Assembly (NCBI RefSeq): GCF_008630635.1
Contig: NZ_CP043869.1
Coordinates: 1,302,001 to 1,366,000, forward strand
Reading direction: 5' to 3'
DNA length: 64,000 nucleotides
From: Neptunomonas concharum
GTDB lineage: Bacteria > Pseudomonadota > Gammaproteobacteria > Pseudomonadales > Balneatricaceae
Under the pieces are notes generated by a model. It saw only the letters and a list, made by a program, of their open reading frames with translations, ran no database searches and was not told the DNA's origin. Below, piece by piece: positions 44,416 through 59,400 of the stretch. Every line of letters begins with the position of its first letter. The stretch's first letter is position 1. A program made the translations under genes and the position numbers.

Positions 44416-47400
44416 ATGTCAGCGGTCGTCGGTACGGTTAGTTTTTTGTCAGGCATGGTTTATGCTATTCAAGCGGACGGAACACAGCGTTTATTGATGT
44501 TAGGTGATGAGGTCTTTGCTGATGAAGTCATTAAAACCGGACCTGACGCTCAAGTAGGCATTACAATGGCCAATGGGAACCTCGTCAGCCTGTCTGGCGG
44601 GCAAAGTTGGTTTGTTGGTGCTGAGACCTACACCGAGGTTAAGGATTATCCAGTTGAAGATGCTGTAGCAACGGATGATATTGCTTCTGTGGATGCAATA
44701 CAGCAAGCCATCCTTGCTGGCGTAGACCCGACGCAGGTTACTGAAGCGACCGCTGCTGGTAATGCGGCGGCTGCTGGAGGGGCAGATGGTAATGAAGGCA
44801 GTAGCTTTGAAATGATATCTAGAACTGCTGCAGAGGCTGACCCTGAAGCAGGTTATGAAACCATTGGCCTAAATGCTACGCAAAATGAAACAGTCTTCCT
44901 AAGTGAAGATGAATCGGCGGTAAGGCCGCTTCTTCGTATAGCAGATGTAACAGTAGATGAGGATGCTGGTGTGATGACGATGACCATCACGCTGTCATCT
45001 CCTGCTACCGGTGACGTTACCTTTAATTACCAGTCCTCTAATAATAGCGCGTTGTCCGGTTCAGATTATGATTCGGTATTCGGTGAGGCTACAATTCCAG
45101 CAGGCGCTACGTCTGTTACTTTAACTATTCCAATTATTGATGACGCATTTGCAGAAGATCCTGAATCTTTCTTGATGACTATCACAAACGTTTCAGACAA
45201 CGTTATTGTGGAAGATGGAGAAGCTGTTGGTACCATCTTGGATGAAGCTGATGCAAGTGAAGAAGATACCGCTAACTTTACTTTGACGGGCGATGCTCAA
45301 GTTGAAGAGGGAGGCGTTGCTTCCTATACCTTAAGTGTGGATATTGCCCCAGAAACTGATGTCACTGCTACTGTGCAAACTGGCAACATTACGACAGATG
45401 ATGGTGATTATGTCCCCGTATTTACCACTGTTACTATTCCAGCTGGGTCTACATCAGTAGACTTTACAGTTAATACCAATCTAGATGACGAAGTGGAGGG
45501 TAATGAAACCTTCTCTGTTACTGTGTCGTCTATTACTGGTGGTGGCTTTGAAAATATCGCTATAGACACTCCTCAAGTAGAAACCGTAATTGTTGAGCCT
45601 GTTGCGCCGCCTCCAACACCAACTACAGCGGTTGTGAGTATTACAGGTCCGGGAAGTGTAATCGAAGGCGAGACAACAACAGATTACACCGTAACGATCA
45701 GTGAGCCTCCTACAGCCCCCGTCATTGTTAACTTCAGCTATACGACAACCGATGCTGATGGTAATGATTATGTCGCGGTTAACTCAGTTGTTATTCCAGC
45801 CGGCCAAACCAGTGTTACGTTCACAATTGATACCATAGATGACGCAATTGCCGAAGGTAGTGAGGATTTCACTGTTGCTATTCAAAATGTTGTTGGCGGC
45901 GGATCAGTGGACCTCTCAGTTTCAGGCTCAGCCGGTGAAGTAACGACTAGTATTGTTGATGAAACAGTTTCTGGACCTGAAGATACAGCTTTAGTTTCTA
46001 TCACCGGTGCCCAGTCTATTACGGAAGGTGATACGTCGGCTCCTTTTACTGTCAGTGTTAATCAGCCTGCAGGCGATGTTACTTCACCAATTACGGTATC
46101 GCTTGTTTATACTGGAGTGGCAGTCGATGGTACGGACTTTACAGGTGTGGCCGAAGTAACTATTCCAGCTGGAAGTAATAGTATTGATTTTACTGTTGAT
46201 ACGCTTGCTGACTCGTTAGTGGAGGGTAGTGAAAGCCTCATTATTACTATTGGGTCTATCAACGACACTAACTTTGAAAACATTGAGGCAGACCCGTCTG
46301 CTGAGAGCGTTAGCAGCAGTATCGTTGAAAGCAGTGGTGTTCAGATTTCAGTTAACGATGTTACCGTTAATGAAGATGCCGGTAGCATGACCTTCACGGT
46401 CACCCTGAGTAATCCAAGCACCTCACCGGTTACGGTGGATTATGCAACCCAAGATGGCACTGCAACGGCAGGGTTTGACTATGGTGCGGTATCCGGTACC
46501 CTGACCTTTGCACCAGGTGTGACGAGCCTGACGGTCACGATCCCCGTGGCGGATGACTTCATTGCCGAAGGGGGCGAGACACTGGATCTGGTGTTAAGTA
46601 ACCCAACGAACGCTACGATCACAGATGATGTAGGCTTAGGTATCATCCAAGATGAACCAACCCCAGGCCCAGCGGATACCATCAATGTCACCTTAAGTGG
46701 CCCAGCGACGGTTGCCGAAGGCGCGACAGCGACGTACACCGTCACCTTAAGTGCAGCAGCGATCACCGACATGGTGGTTGATGTTGTGACCGGCCATGTC
46801 ACCACCGATAATGGCGACTTGGTGCCAGTGACACAGCAAGTGACGATCGCGGCAGGTACAACCACGGCAACACTGGATGTTACCAACATCGATGATGCCT
46901 ATGCTGAAGGTGCTGAAGACTACACCGTTACCTTAACCGGCTCCTTCGGTGGCGGCGGTTTTGAAGCGGTGAATATCGACACCACACCGGTGACGACCAC
47001 CATCAATGACAACAGCCCAACCAATCCGGGTGTTGAGCCGGATGCTGAAGTGATCAACATCACCCTGACAGGGGACAGCGATGTTGCCGAAGGGGGAACA
47101 GCGACATACACCATCCACTTCGATCAGCCGACGGCAACGCCAATGGACATCGAAGTAGTCACCGGCCATATCACCACCGAAGATGGCGACCTGGTACCGA
47201 CGACGTTCACCGTAACGGTACCGGCGGGGGTCACCAGCCACGACTTCACGGTGAGTAATAACGATGATAACTTGGAAGAAGGTGATGAAGACTACAGCGT
47301 AGCGCTGACTGGTGTGACCAGCGGCGGTGGTTTTGAAACTGTTAATGTGGATACAACACCTGCATCATCAACAATAGTTGATGATGAAACCTTGTCGATT

Positions 47401-50400
47401 CGTGTGAACGACGTCACCGTTAACGAAGATGCGGGTATCCTGACCTTCACGGTAAGCTTAAGCGTACCGACGACGGCGGATGTCACCTTCGACTACGCGA
47501 CAGCGGATAACGGCAGTGCGTTAGCCGGCAGTGACTACACAGCGGTCAGCGGCAGTGCAACGATCCCGGCAGGCAGCACGCAAGTCACGATCGACGTACC
47601 GATCACCGACGACGTGTATCTGGAAAACCCAGAGACCTTCCTGATCAACCTGACCAACATCAGCAGTGGTGTGGTGGTGAGCGATGCGCAAGGCCAAGGA
47701 GCCATCCTAGACGATAGCAGCACTTCACCGGAGACCAGCACCCTAACGCTCACCTCAACACCGAGCGTCCAAGAAGGTGGCACGATCACCTACACGGTTG
47801 ACGTTGACAATGCACCGGTTGGCAGCCCCTTAGTGGTGACACTGGATAATGGCGCCATCATTACGATCCCTGTCGGTGCGACCACTGGCAGCGTTGATGT
47901 GACCGCACCGGATGATGTCTATGTAGACCCGGATACCGATATTGTTGTGGGTATTACCAGTGCGACGGGCGGTGAATACGAAGCCCTGGATACCAGTGAT
48001 ACTACGACAACCGTGCTAAGCGACGACAGCGACACCACCACGGTGACGTTGGAAGCGACGCCTGCGGTTGAAGAGGGCGGCACCATCACGTACACCGCGA
48101 CAGTAGACAATGCCCCAGAAGACACCCCACTGGTGATCACGCTGGACAACGGCGCGACCATCACCATCCCGGTGGGCGGTACGACCGGCAGTGTAGACGT
48201 AACAGCACCGGATGACGTCTATGTCGACCCGGATAGCGATATTGTTGTGGGCATCAGCAGCACGACCGGTGGCAACTACGAGAACGTAGATATCACCGAT
48301 ACTGCAACCACGGTACTCAGTGATGACAGCGACCTCACCACGTTGAGCCTCAGCGGCGCGACCACGGTGGCAGAAGGTGGCGATGCGACCTACACCCTAA
48401 CCCTGAGCAACCCGGCTGAAACCGACATGACGGTTGACGTGGTCACCGGCCATATCACCACAGACGATGGCGACCTGATACCGACGACCATCACGGTTAA
48501 TGTACCGGCTGGTGCGAGCACGGTTGACTTCACGGTGAGCAACAACCAAGACACCTTAGCCGAAGGCAACGAGAACTACAGCGTCGCCCTAACCGGCACG
48601 TTCACGGGCGGTAACTTCGAAAACCTCAGTGTAGATACCACCCCGGTAACGACCACGATCATCGATGACGAAGGCACGCCATCGCTGACGATCAACGACG
48701 TCACCGTCGATGAATCGGCAGGCACGATGACCTTCACCGTCACCCTCAGCACCGCCTCCAGTGGCGATGTAAGCTTCAGCTACGCCTCTGCTGATAATGG
48801 CAGTGCGTTGGCGGGCGACGACTACACGGCGGTAAGTGGAACCGGCACAATCACAGCGGGTCAGACCACGACCACCATCACGGTGCCGATCCTGGATGAC
48901 AACATTGATGAAACGGCCGAGACCTTCCAGCTGAACCTAACGGCGGTAACGTCAGGAGATGCCCAGATCGCCGATGGTCAAGGTATCGGTACCATCACCG
49001 ACGAACCGACCCCAGGACCAGAAGACACGGTTCTGGTATCGATCAGTGGCGACACCTCGGTAGAAGAAGGTGAAGCGCCCGCGGCGTATGTAATTACTGT
49101 GAGCGAAGCGCCACTGGTCGACATGACGGTCGACATCACCTACAGCTACCTCAGTGCAGAGACAGGTGACATCGTAGCGGCGACCACGCAGGTAACGATC
49201 CCAGCGGGCAGCACCAGCGTACCGTTTACGGTAGCAACGGTGGATGATGCGTATGCTGAAGGCGCGGAAGACTTTGCGGTGACGATCAGCAACCCAAGCA
49301 GCGGCGGCTTTGAAGCAGCGGCGGTGAACCCCGCGGCTGCGAGTGTCACGACCACGATCAACGACGAAAGCTCACCGACCTCCGAAGACACGGCAACGAT
49401 CAGCCTTGCGGGAGATAACAGTGTAATCGAAGGTAATGTAGCGACCTACACAGTTAGCGTAGACCGTATACCGTTAACGGATATGGTGGTGAGTGTCCAA
49501 ACGGGCCATGTCACGACAGAAGATGGCGACTATGTACCGTTGCTGACGACGGTAACGATCCCGGCGGGCCAGCAAACGGTCAGCTTCACAGTTACGACGA
49601 CAGACGACAACTTAGCGGAAGCGACAGAGAGCTACACGGTAACGATGACGAATGTCACGGGCGGTGGGTTCGAGAACACGGTGCTGGGTGTAAGTCAGGT
49701 GACGACGGTGATTACGGATGAGCCTGTACCAACGGATCCGGATGCAGACACCGCGATCGTGAGCCTAGTCGGCCCGGGCAGTGTTGTGGAAGGCGAAGTG
49801 ACCACGGACTACACCGTGAGCATCACCGAAGCACCGACGGAAGACCTAGTGGTGACGTTTGATTACACCACCACGGATGCGGATGGTAACGACTACGTGG
49901 CCGTGGGATCTGTGACGATCCTAGCGGGTCAGACCAGCGCGACCTTCCCGATCAGCACGATTGACGACAACTTGGCCGAAGGCAGTGAAGACTTCACCGT
50001 CTCCATCGCCAGCGTCGGCAACGGCGGTCTGGAAGATGTGCGCATCTCCACGACCGAGAACAGCGTCACGACCACCATTACCGATGAAACCGTACCAACG
50101 GATCCGGATGCAGACACCGCGATCGTGAGCCTAGTCGGCCCGGGCAGTGTTGTGGAAGGCGAAGTGACCACGGACTACACCGTGAGCATCACCGAAGCAC
50201 CGACGGAAGACTTAGTGGTGACGTTTGATTACACCACCACGGATGCGGATGGTAACGACTACGTGGCCGTGGGATCTGTGACGATCCTAGCGGGTCAGAC
50301 CAGCGCGACCTTCCCGATCAGCACGATTGACGACAACTTGGCCGAAGGCAGTGAAGACTTCACCGTCTCCATCGCCAGCGTCGGTAACGGCGGTCTGGAA

Positions 50401-53400
50401 GATGTGCGCATCTCCACGACCGAGAACAGCGTCACGACCACCATTACCGATGAAACCGTACCAACGGATCCGGATGCAGACACCGCGATCGTGAGCCTGG
50501 TTGGCCCGGGCAGTGTTGTGGAAGGCGAAGTGACCACGGACTACACCGTGAGCATCACCGAAGCACCGACGGAAGACTTAGTGGTGACGTTTGATTACAC
50601 CACCACGGATGCGGATGGTAACGACTACGTGGCCGTGGGATCTGTGACGATCCTAGCGGGTCAGACCAGCGCGACCTTCCCGATCAGCACGATTGACGAC
50701 AACTTGGCCGAAGGCAGTGAAGACTTCACCGTCTCCATCGCCAGCGTCGGCAACGGCGGTCTGGAAGATGTGCGCATCTCCACGACCGAGAACAGCGTCA
50801 CGACCACCATTACCGATGAAACCGTACCAACGGATCCGGATGCAGACACCGCGATCGTGAGCCTGGTTGGCCCAGGTAGTGTTGTGGAAGGCGAAGTGAC
50901 CACGGACTACACCGTGAGCATCACCGAAGCACCGACGGAAGACCTAGTGGTGACGTTTGATTACACCACCACGGATGCGGATGGTAACGACTACGTGGCC
51001 GTGGGATCTGTGACGATCCTAGCGGGTCAGACCAGCGCGACCTTCCCGATCAGCACGATTGACGACAACTTGGCCGAAGGCAGTGAAGACTTCACCGTCT
51101 CCATCGCCAGCGTCGGCAACGGCGGTCTGGAAGATGTGCGCATCTCCACGACCGAGAACAGCGTCACGACCACCATTACCGATGAAACCGTACCAACGGA
51201 TCCGGATGCAGACACCGCGATCGTGAGCCTGGTTGGCCCGGGCAGTGTTGTGGAAGGCGAAGTGACCACGGACTACACCGTGAGCATCACCGAAGCACCG
51301 ACGGAAGACCTAGTGGTGACGTTTGATTACACCACCACGGATGCGGATGGTAACGACTACGTGGCCGTGGGATCTGTGACGATCCTAGCGGGTCAGACCA
51401 GCGCGACCTTCCCGATCAGCACGATTGACGACAACTTGGCCGAAGGCAGTGAAGACTTCACCGTCTCCATCGCCAGCGTCGGTAACGGCGGTCTGGAAGA
51501 TGTGCGCATCTCCACGACCGAGAACAGCGTCACGACCACCATTACCGATGAAACCGTACCAACGGATCCGGATGCAGACACCGCGATCGTGAGCCTGGTT
51601 GGCCCAGGCAGTGTTGTGGAAGGCGAAGTGACCACGGACTACACCGTGAGCATCACCGAAGCACCGACGGAAGACCTGGTGGTGACGTTTAGCTATACCG
51701 TAACGGATGCCGATGGCACAGACTACGATCAAGTGGGTTCCGTGACGATCTTAGCCGGTACGACCAGCACGACTTTCACGATTAACACCATCGATGACAA
51801 CATTGCCGAAGGTGATGAAGACTTCACGGTCAGCATTGACACCTTAACGAACGGTGGCTTAGAAGATGTACGTGCTTCAACCACCGAGAACAGCGTCACG
51901 ACGACCATCAGTGACGAGCCGGTACCGACGGATCCGGATGCTGATACAGCCATCGTGCGTTTAGTCGGCCCGTTAAATGTTGTAGAAGGCTCGACCACTA
52001 CAGACTACTCTGTGAGCATTACGCAAGCGCCAGAAACCGACTTGGAAGTCACCTTTAGCTACACGACTACCGATGCGGATGGTAACGACTACGTGGCCGT
52101 GGGATCTGTGACGATCCCAGCAGGTCAAACGACAGCGACCTTTGCGATCGATACGCTCGATGATAACGTAGTAGAAGGTGATGAAGACTTCACCGTCTCT
52201 ATCAATACCATCCAGAATGGTGGCTTGGAAGATGTTCGCATCTCCACCACACAGAACAGCGTTACCACGACGATCGAAGACAATGATACGGTTGGCATCA
52301 GTGTTAACGACGTTACCGTTAATGAAGATGACGGTAGCATGACCTTCACGGTCACCCTGAGTAATCCAAGCACCTTGCCGGTTACGGTGGATTATGCGAC
52401 TCAGGATGGCACCGCAACGGCGGGTCTGGATTATACGGCCGTTTCTGACACCCTGACCTTTGCACCAGGTGTGACGAGCCTGACGGTCACGATTCCTGTG
52501 GCGGATGACTTCATTGCCGAAGGTGGCGAGACACTGGATCTGGTGTTAAGTAACCCAACGAACGCTACGATCACAGATGATGTGGGCTTAGGTATCATCC
52601 AAGATGAACCAACCCCAGGCCCAGCGGATACCATCAATGTCACTTTAAGTGGCCCAGCGACGGTTGCCGAAGGCGCGACAGCGACGTACACCGTCACCTT
52701 AAGTGCAGCAGCGATCACCGATATGGTGGTTGATGTTGTGACCGGCCATGTCACCACCGATAATGGCGACTTGGTGCCGGTGACACAGCAAGTGACGATC
52801 GCGGCAGGTACAACCACCGCGACACTGGATGTGACAAATACCGATGACGCCTATGCAGAAGGCGCCGAAGACTACACCGTTACCTTAACCGGCTCCTTCG
52901 GTGGCGGCGGTTTTGAAGCGGTAAATATCGACACCACACCGGTGACGACCACCATCAATGACAACAGCCCAACCAACCCGGGTGTTGAGCCGGATGCGGA
53001 AGTGATCAATATCACCCTGACAGGGGCCAGCGATGTTGCCGAAGGGGGTACAGCGACGTACACCATCCACTTCGATCAGCCGACGGCAACGCCAATGGAC
53101 ATCGAAGTGGTCACCGGCCATATCACCACCGAAGATGGCGACCTGGTACCGACGACGTTCACCGTAACGGTGCCGGCGGGGGTCACCAGCCACGACTTCA
53201 CGGTGAGTAACAATGACGACAACCTCTCAGAAGGTGATGAAGACTACAGCGTAGCGCTAACTGGCGTGACCAGCGGCGGTGGTTTTGAAACCATCAATGT
53301 GAATACCGGTGCCGTGACTACCACCATCACCGATGATGAAGTGCTATCAATCAGCGTGAACGACGTCACCGTTAACGAAGATGCGGGTATCCTGACCTTC

Positions 53401-56400
53401 ACGGTAAGCTTAAGCGTACCGACGACGGCGGATGTCACCTTCGACTACGCGACAGCGGATAACGGCAGTGCGTTAGCCGGCAGTGACTACACCGCGGTCA
53501 GCGGCAGTGCAACGATCCCGGCAGGCAGCACACAAGTCACGATCGACGTACCGATCACCGACGACGTGTATCTGGAAAACCCAGAGACCTTCCTGATCAA
53601 CCTGACCAACATCAGCAGTGGTGTGGTGGTGAGTGACGCGCAAGGCCAAGGAACCATCCTAGACGATAGCAGCACTTCACCGGAGACCAGTACTCTGACG
53701 CTTACTTCAACGCCGAGCGTCCAAGAAGGTGGCACGATCACCTACACGGTTGACGTTGACAATGCACCGGTTGGCAGCCCCTTAGTGGTGACACTGGACA
53801 ATGGCGCCATCATTACGATCCCTGTCGGTGCGACCACTGGCAGCGTTGATGTGACCGCACCGGATGATGTCTATGTAGACCCAGATACCGACATTGTTGT
53901 GGGTATTACCAGTGCGACGGGCGGTGAATACGAAGCCCTGGATACCAGTGATACCACGACAACCGTGCTAAGCGACGACAGCGACACCACCACGGTGACG
54001 TTGGAAGCGACGCCTGCGGTTGAAGAGGGCGGCACCATCACGTACACCGCGACAGTAGACAATGCCCCAGAAGACACCCCACTGGTGATCACGCTGGACA
54101 ACGGCGCGACCATCACTATCCCGGTGGGCGGTACGACCGGCAGTGTAGACGTAACAGCACCGGATGACGTCTATGTCGACCCGGATAGCGATATTGTTGT
54201 GGGCATCAGCAGCACGACCGGTGGCAACTACGAGAACTTAGACACTACTGACACAGCCACTACGGTACTCAGTGATGACAGTGACCTCACCACGTTGAGC
54301 CTCAGCGGCGCGACCACGGTGGCAGAAGGTGGCGATGCGACCTACACCCTAACCCTGAGCAACCCGGCTGAAACCGACATGACGGTTGACGTGGTCACCG
54401 GCCATATCACCACAGACGATGGCGACCTGATACCGACGACCATCACGGTTAATGTACCGGCTGGTGCGAGCACGGTTGACTTCACGGTGAGCAACAACCA
54501 AGACACCTTAGCCGAAGGCAACGAGAACTACAGCGTCGCCCTAACCGGCACGTTCACGGGCGGTAACTTCGAAAACCTCAGTGTAGATACCACCCCGGTA
54601 ACGACCACGATCATCGATGACGAAGGCACGCCATCGCTGACGATCAACGACGTCACCGTCGATGAATCGGCAGGCACGATGACCTTCACCGTCACCCTCA
54701 GCACCGCCTCCAGTGGCGATGTAAGCTTCAGCTACGCCTCTGCTGATAATGGCAGTGCGTTGGCGGGCGACGACTACACGGCGGTAAGTGGAACCGGCAC
54801 AATCACAGCGGGTCAGACCACGACCACCATCACGGTGCCGATCCTGGATGACAACATTGATGAAACGGCCGAGACCTTCCAGCTGAACCTAACGGCGGTA
54901 ACGTCAGGAGATGCCCAGATCGCCGATGGTCAAGGTATCGGTACCATCACCGACGAACCGACCCCAGGACCAGAAGACACGGTTCTGGTATCGATCAGTG
55001 GTGACACCTCGGTAGAAGAAGGTGAAGCGCCCGCGGCGTATGTTGTCACTGTGAGTGAAGCGCCACTGGTCGACATGACGGTCGACATCACCTACAGCTA
55101 CCTCAGTGCAGAGACAGGGGACATCGTAGCGGCGACCACGCAGGTAACGATCCCGGCGGGCAGCACCAGCGTACCGTTCACGGTCGAAACGGTGGACGAT
55201 GCGTATGCTGAAGGTGCGGAAGACTTTGCGGTGACGATCAGTAACCCAAGCAGCGGCGGCTTTGAAGCAGCGGCGGTGAACCCCGCGGCTGCGAGTGTCA
55301 CGACCACGATCAACGACGAAAGCTCACCGACCTCCGAAGACACGGCAACGATCAGCCTTGCGGGAGATAACAGTGTAATCGAAGGTAATGTAGCGACCTA
55401 CACAGTTAGCGTAGACCGTATACCGTTAACGGATATGGTGGTGAGTGTCCAAACGGGCCATGTCACGACAGAAGATGGCGACTATGTACCGTTGCTGACG
55501 ACGGTAACGATCCCGGCGGGCCAGCAAACGGTCAGCTTCACAGTTACGACGACAGACGACAACTTAGCGGAAGCGACAGAGAGCTACACGGTAACGATGA
55601 CGAATGTCACGGGCGGTGGGTTCGAGAACACGGTGCTGGGCGTAAGTCAGGTGACGACGGTGATTACGGATGAGCCTGTACCAACGGATCCGGATGCAGA
55701 CACCGCGATCGTGAGCCTAGTCGGCCCGGGCAGTGTTGTGGAAGGCGAAGTGACCACGGACTACACCGTGAGCATCACCGAAGCACCGACGGAAGACCTA
55801 GTGGTGACGTTTGATTACACCACCACGGATGCGGATGGTAACGACTACGTGGCCGTGGGATCTGTGACGATCCTAGCGGGTCAGACCAGCGCGACCTTCC
55901 CGATCAGCACGATTGACGACAACTTGGCCGAAGGCAGTGAAGACTTCACCGTCTCCATCGCCAGCGTCGGTAACGGCGGTCTGGAAGATGTGCGCATCTC
56001 CACGACCGAGAACAGCGTCACGACCACCATTACCGATGAAACCGTACCAACGGATCCGGATGCAGACACCGCGATCGTGAGCCTGGTTGGCCCGGGCAGT
56101 GTTGTGGAAGGCGAAGTGACCACGGACTACACCGTGAGCATCACCGAAGCACCGACGGAAGACCTAGTGGTGACGTTTGATTACACCACCACGGATGCGG
56201 ATGGTAACGACTACGTGGCCGTGGGATCTGTGACGATCCTAGCGGGTCAGACCAGCGCGACCTTCCCGATCAGCACGATTGACGACAACTTGGCCGAAGG
56301 CAGTGAAGACTTCACCGTCTCCATCGCCAGCGTCGGTAACGGCGGTCTGGAAGATGTGCGCATCTCCACGACCGAGAACAGCGTCACGACCACCATTACC

Positions 56401-59400
56401 GATGAAACCGTACCAACGGATCCGGATGCAGACACCGCGATCGTGAGCCTGGTTGGCCCAGGCAGTGTTGTGGAAGGCGAAGTGACCACGGACTACACCG
56501 TGAGCATCACCGAAGCACCGACGGAAGACCTGGTGGTGACGTTTAGCTATACCGTAACGGATGCCGATGGCACAGACTACGATCAAGTGGGTTCCGTGAC
56601 GATCTTAGCCGGTACGACCAGCACGACTTTCACGATTAACACCATCGATGACAACATTGCCGAAGGTGATGAAGACTTCACGGTCAGCATTGACACCTTA
56701 ACGAACGGTGGCTTAGAAGATGTACGTGCTTCAACCACCGAGAACAGCGTCACGACGACCATCAGTGACGAGCCGGTACCGACGGATCCGGATGCTGATA
56801 CAGCCATCGTGCGTTTAGTCGGCCCGTTAAATGTTGTAGAAGGCTCGACCACTACAGACTACTCTGTGAGCATTACGCAAGCGCCAGAAACCGACTTGGA
56901 AGTCACCTTTAGCTACACGACTACCGATGCGGATGGTAACGACTACGTGGCCGTGGGATCTGTGACGATCCCAGCAGGTCAAACGACAGCGACCTTTGCG
57001 ATCGATACGCTCGATGATAACGTAGTAGAAGGTGATGAAGACTTCACCGTCTCTATCAATACCATCCAGAATGGTGGCTTGGAAGATGTTCGCATCTCCA
57101 CCACACAGAACAGCGTTACCACGACGATCGAAGACAATGATACGGTTGGCATCAGTGTTAACGACGTTACCGTTAATGAAGATGACGGTAGCATGACCTT
57201 CACGGTCACCCTGAGTAATCCAAGCACCTTGCCGGTTACGGTGGATTATGCGACTCAGGATGGCACCGCAACGGCGGGTCTGGATTATACGGCCGTTTCT
57301 GACACCCTGACCTTTGCACCAGGTGTGACGAGCCTGACGGTCACGATTCCTGTGGCGGATGACTTCATTGCCGAAGGTGGCGAGACACTGGATCTGGTGT
57401 TAAGTAACCCAACGAACGCTACGATCACAGATGATGTGGGCTTAGGTATCATCCAAGATGAACCAACCCCAGGCCCAGCGGATACCATCAATGTCACTTT
57501 AAGTGGCCCAGCGACGGTTGCCGAAGGCGCGACAGCGACGTACACCGTCACCTTAAGTGCAGCAGCGATCACCGATATGGTGGTTGATGTTGTGACCGGC
57601 CATGTCACCACCGATAATGGCGACTTGGTGCCGGTGACACAGCAAGTGACGATCGCGGCAGGTACAACCACCGCGACACTGGATGTGACAAATACCGATG
57701 ACGCCTATGCAGAAGGCGCCGAAGACTACACCGTTACCTTAACCGGCTCCTTCGGTGGCGGCGGTTTTGAAGCGGTAAATATCGACACCACACCGGTGAC
57801 GACCACCATCAATGACAACAGCCCAACCAACCCGGGTGTTGAGCCGGATGCGGAAGTGATCAATATCACCCTGACAGGGGCCAGCGATGTTGCCGAAGGG
57901 GGTACAGCGACGTACACCATCCACTTCGATCAGCCGACGGCAACGCCAATGGACATCGAAGTGGTCACCGGCCATATCACCACCGAAGATGGCGACCTGG
58001 TACCGACGACGTTCACCGTAACGGTGCCGGCGGGGGTCACCAGCCACGACTTCACGGTGAGTAACAATGACGACAACCTCTCAGAAGGTGATGAAGACTA
58101 CAGCGTAGCGCTAACTGGCGTGACCAGCGGCGGTGGTTTTGAAACCATCAATGTGAATACCGGTGCCGTGACTACCACCATCACCGATGATGAAGTGCTA
58201 TCAATCAGCGTGAACGACGTCACCGTTAACGAAGATGCGGGTATCCTGACCTTCACGGTAAGCTTAAGCGTACCGACGACGGCGGATGTCACCTTCGACT
58301 ACGCGACAGCGGATAACGGCAGTGCGTTAGCCGGCAGTGACTACACCGCGGTCAGCGGCAGTGCAACGATCCCGGCAGGCAGCACACAAGTCACGATCGA
58401 CGTACCGATCACCGACGACGTGTATCTGGAAAACCCAGAGACCTTCCTGATCAACCTGACCAACATCAGCAGTGGTGTGGTGGTGAGTGACGCGCAAGGC
58501 CAAGGAACCATCCTAGACGATAGCAGCACTTCACCGGAGACCAGTACTCTGACGCTTACTTCAACGCCGAGCGTCCAAGAAGGTGGCACGATCACCTACA
58601 CGGTTGACGTTGACAATGCACCGGTTGGCAGCCCCTTAGTGGTGACACTGGACAATGGCGCCATCATTACGATCCCTGTCGGTGCGACCACTGGCAGCGT
58701 TGATGTGACCGCACCGGATGATGTCTATGTAGACCCAGATACCGACATTGTTGTGGGTATTACCAGTGCGACGGGCGGTGAATACGAAGCCCTGGATACC
58801 AGTGATACCACGACAACCGTGCTAAGCGACGACAGCGACACCACCACGGTGACGTTGGAAGCGACGCCTGCGGTTGAAGAGGGCGGCACCATCACGTACA
58901 CCGCGACAGTAGACAATGCCCCAGAAGACACCCCACTGGTGATCACGCTGGACAACGGCGCGACCATCACTATCCCGGTGGGCGGTACGACCGGCAGTGT
59001 AGACGTAACAGCACCGGATGACGTCTATGTCGACCCGGATAGCGATATTGTTGTGGGCATCAGCAGCACGACCGGTGGCAACTACGAGAACTTAGACACT
59101 ACTGACACAGCCACTACGGTACTCAGTGATGACAGTGACCTCACCACGTTGAGCCTCAGCGGCGCGACCACGGTGGCAGAAGGTGGCGATGCGACCTACA
59201 CCCTAACCCTGAGCAACCCGGCTGAAACCGACATGACGGTTGACGTGGTCACCGGCCATATCACCACAGACGATGGCGACCTGATACCGACGACCATCAC
59301 GGTTAATGTACCGGCTGGTGCGAGCACGGTTGACTTCACGGTGAGCAACAACCAAGACACCTTAGCCGAAGGCAACGAGAACTACAGCGTCGCCCTAACC

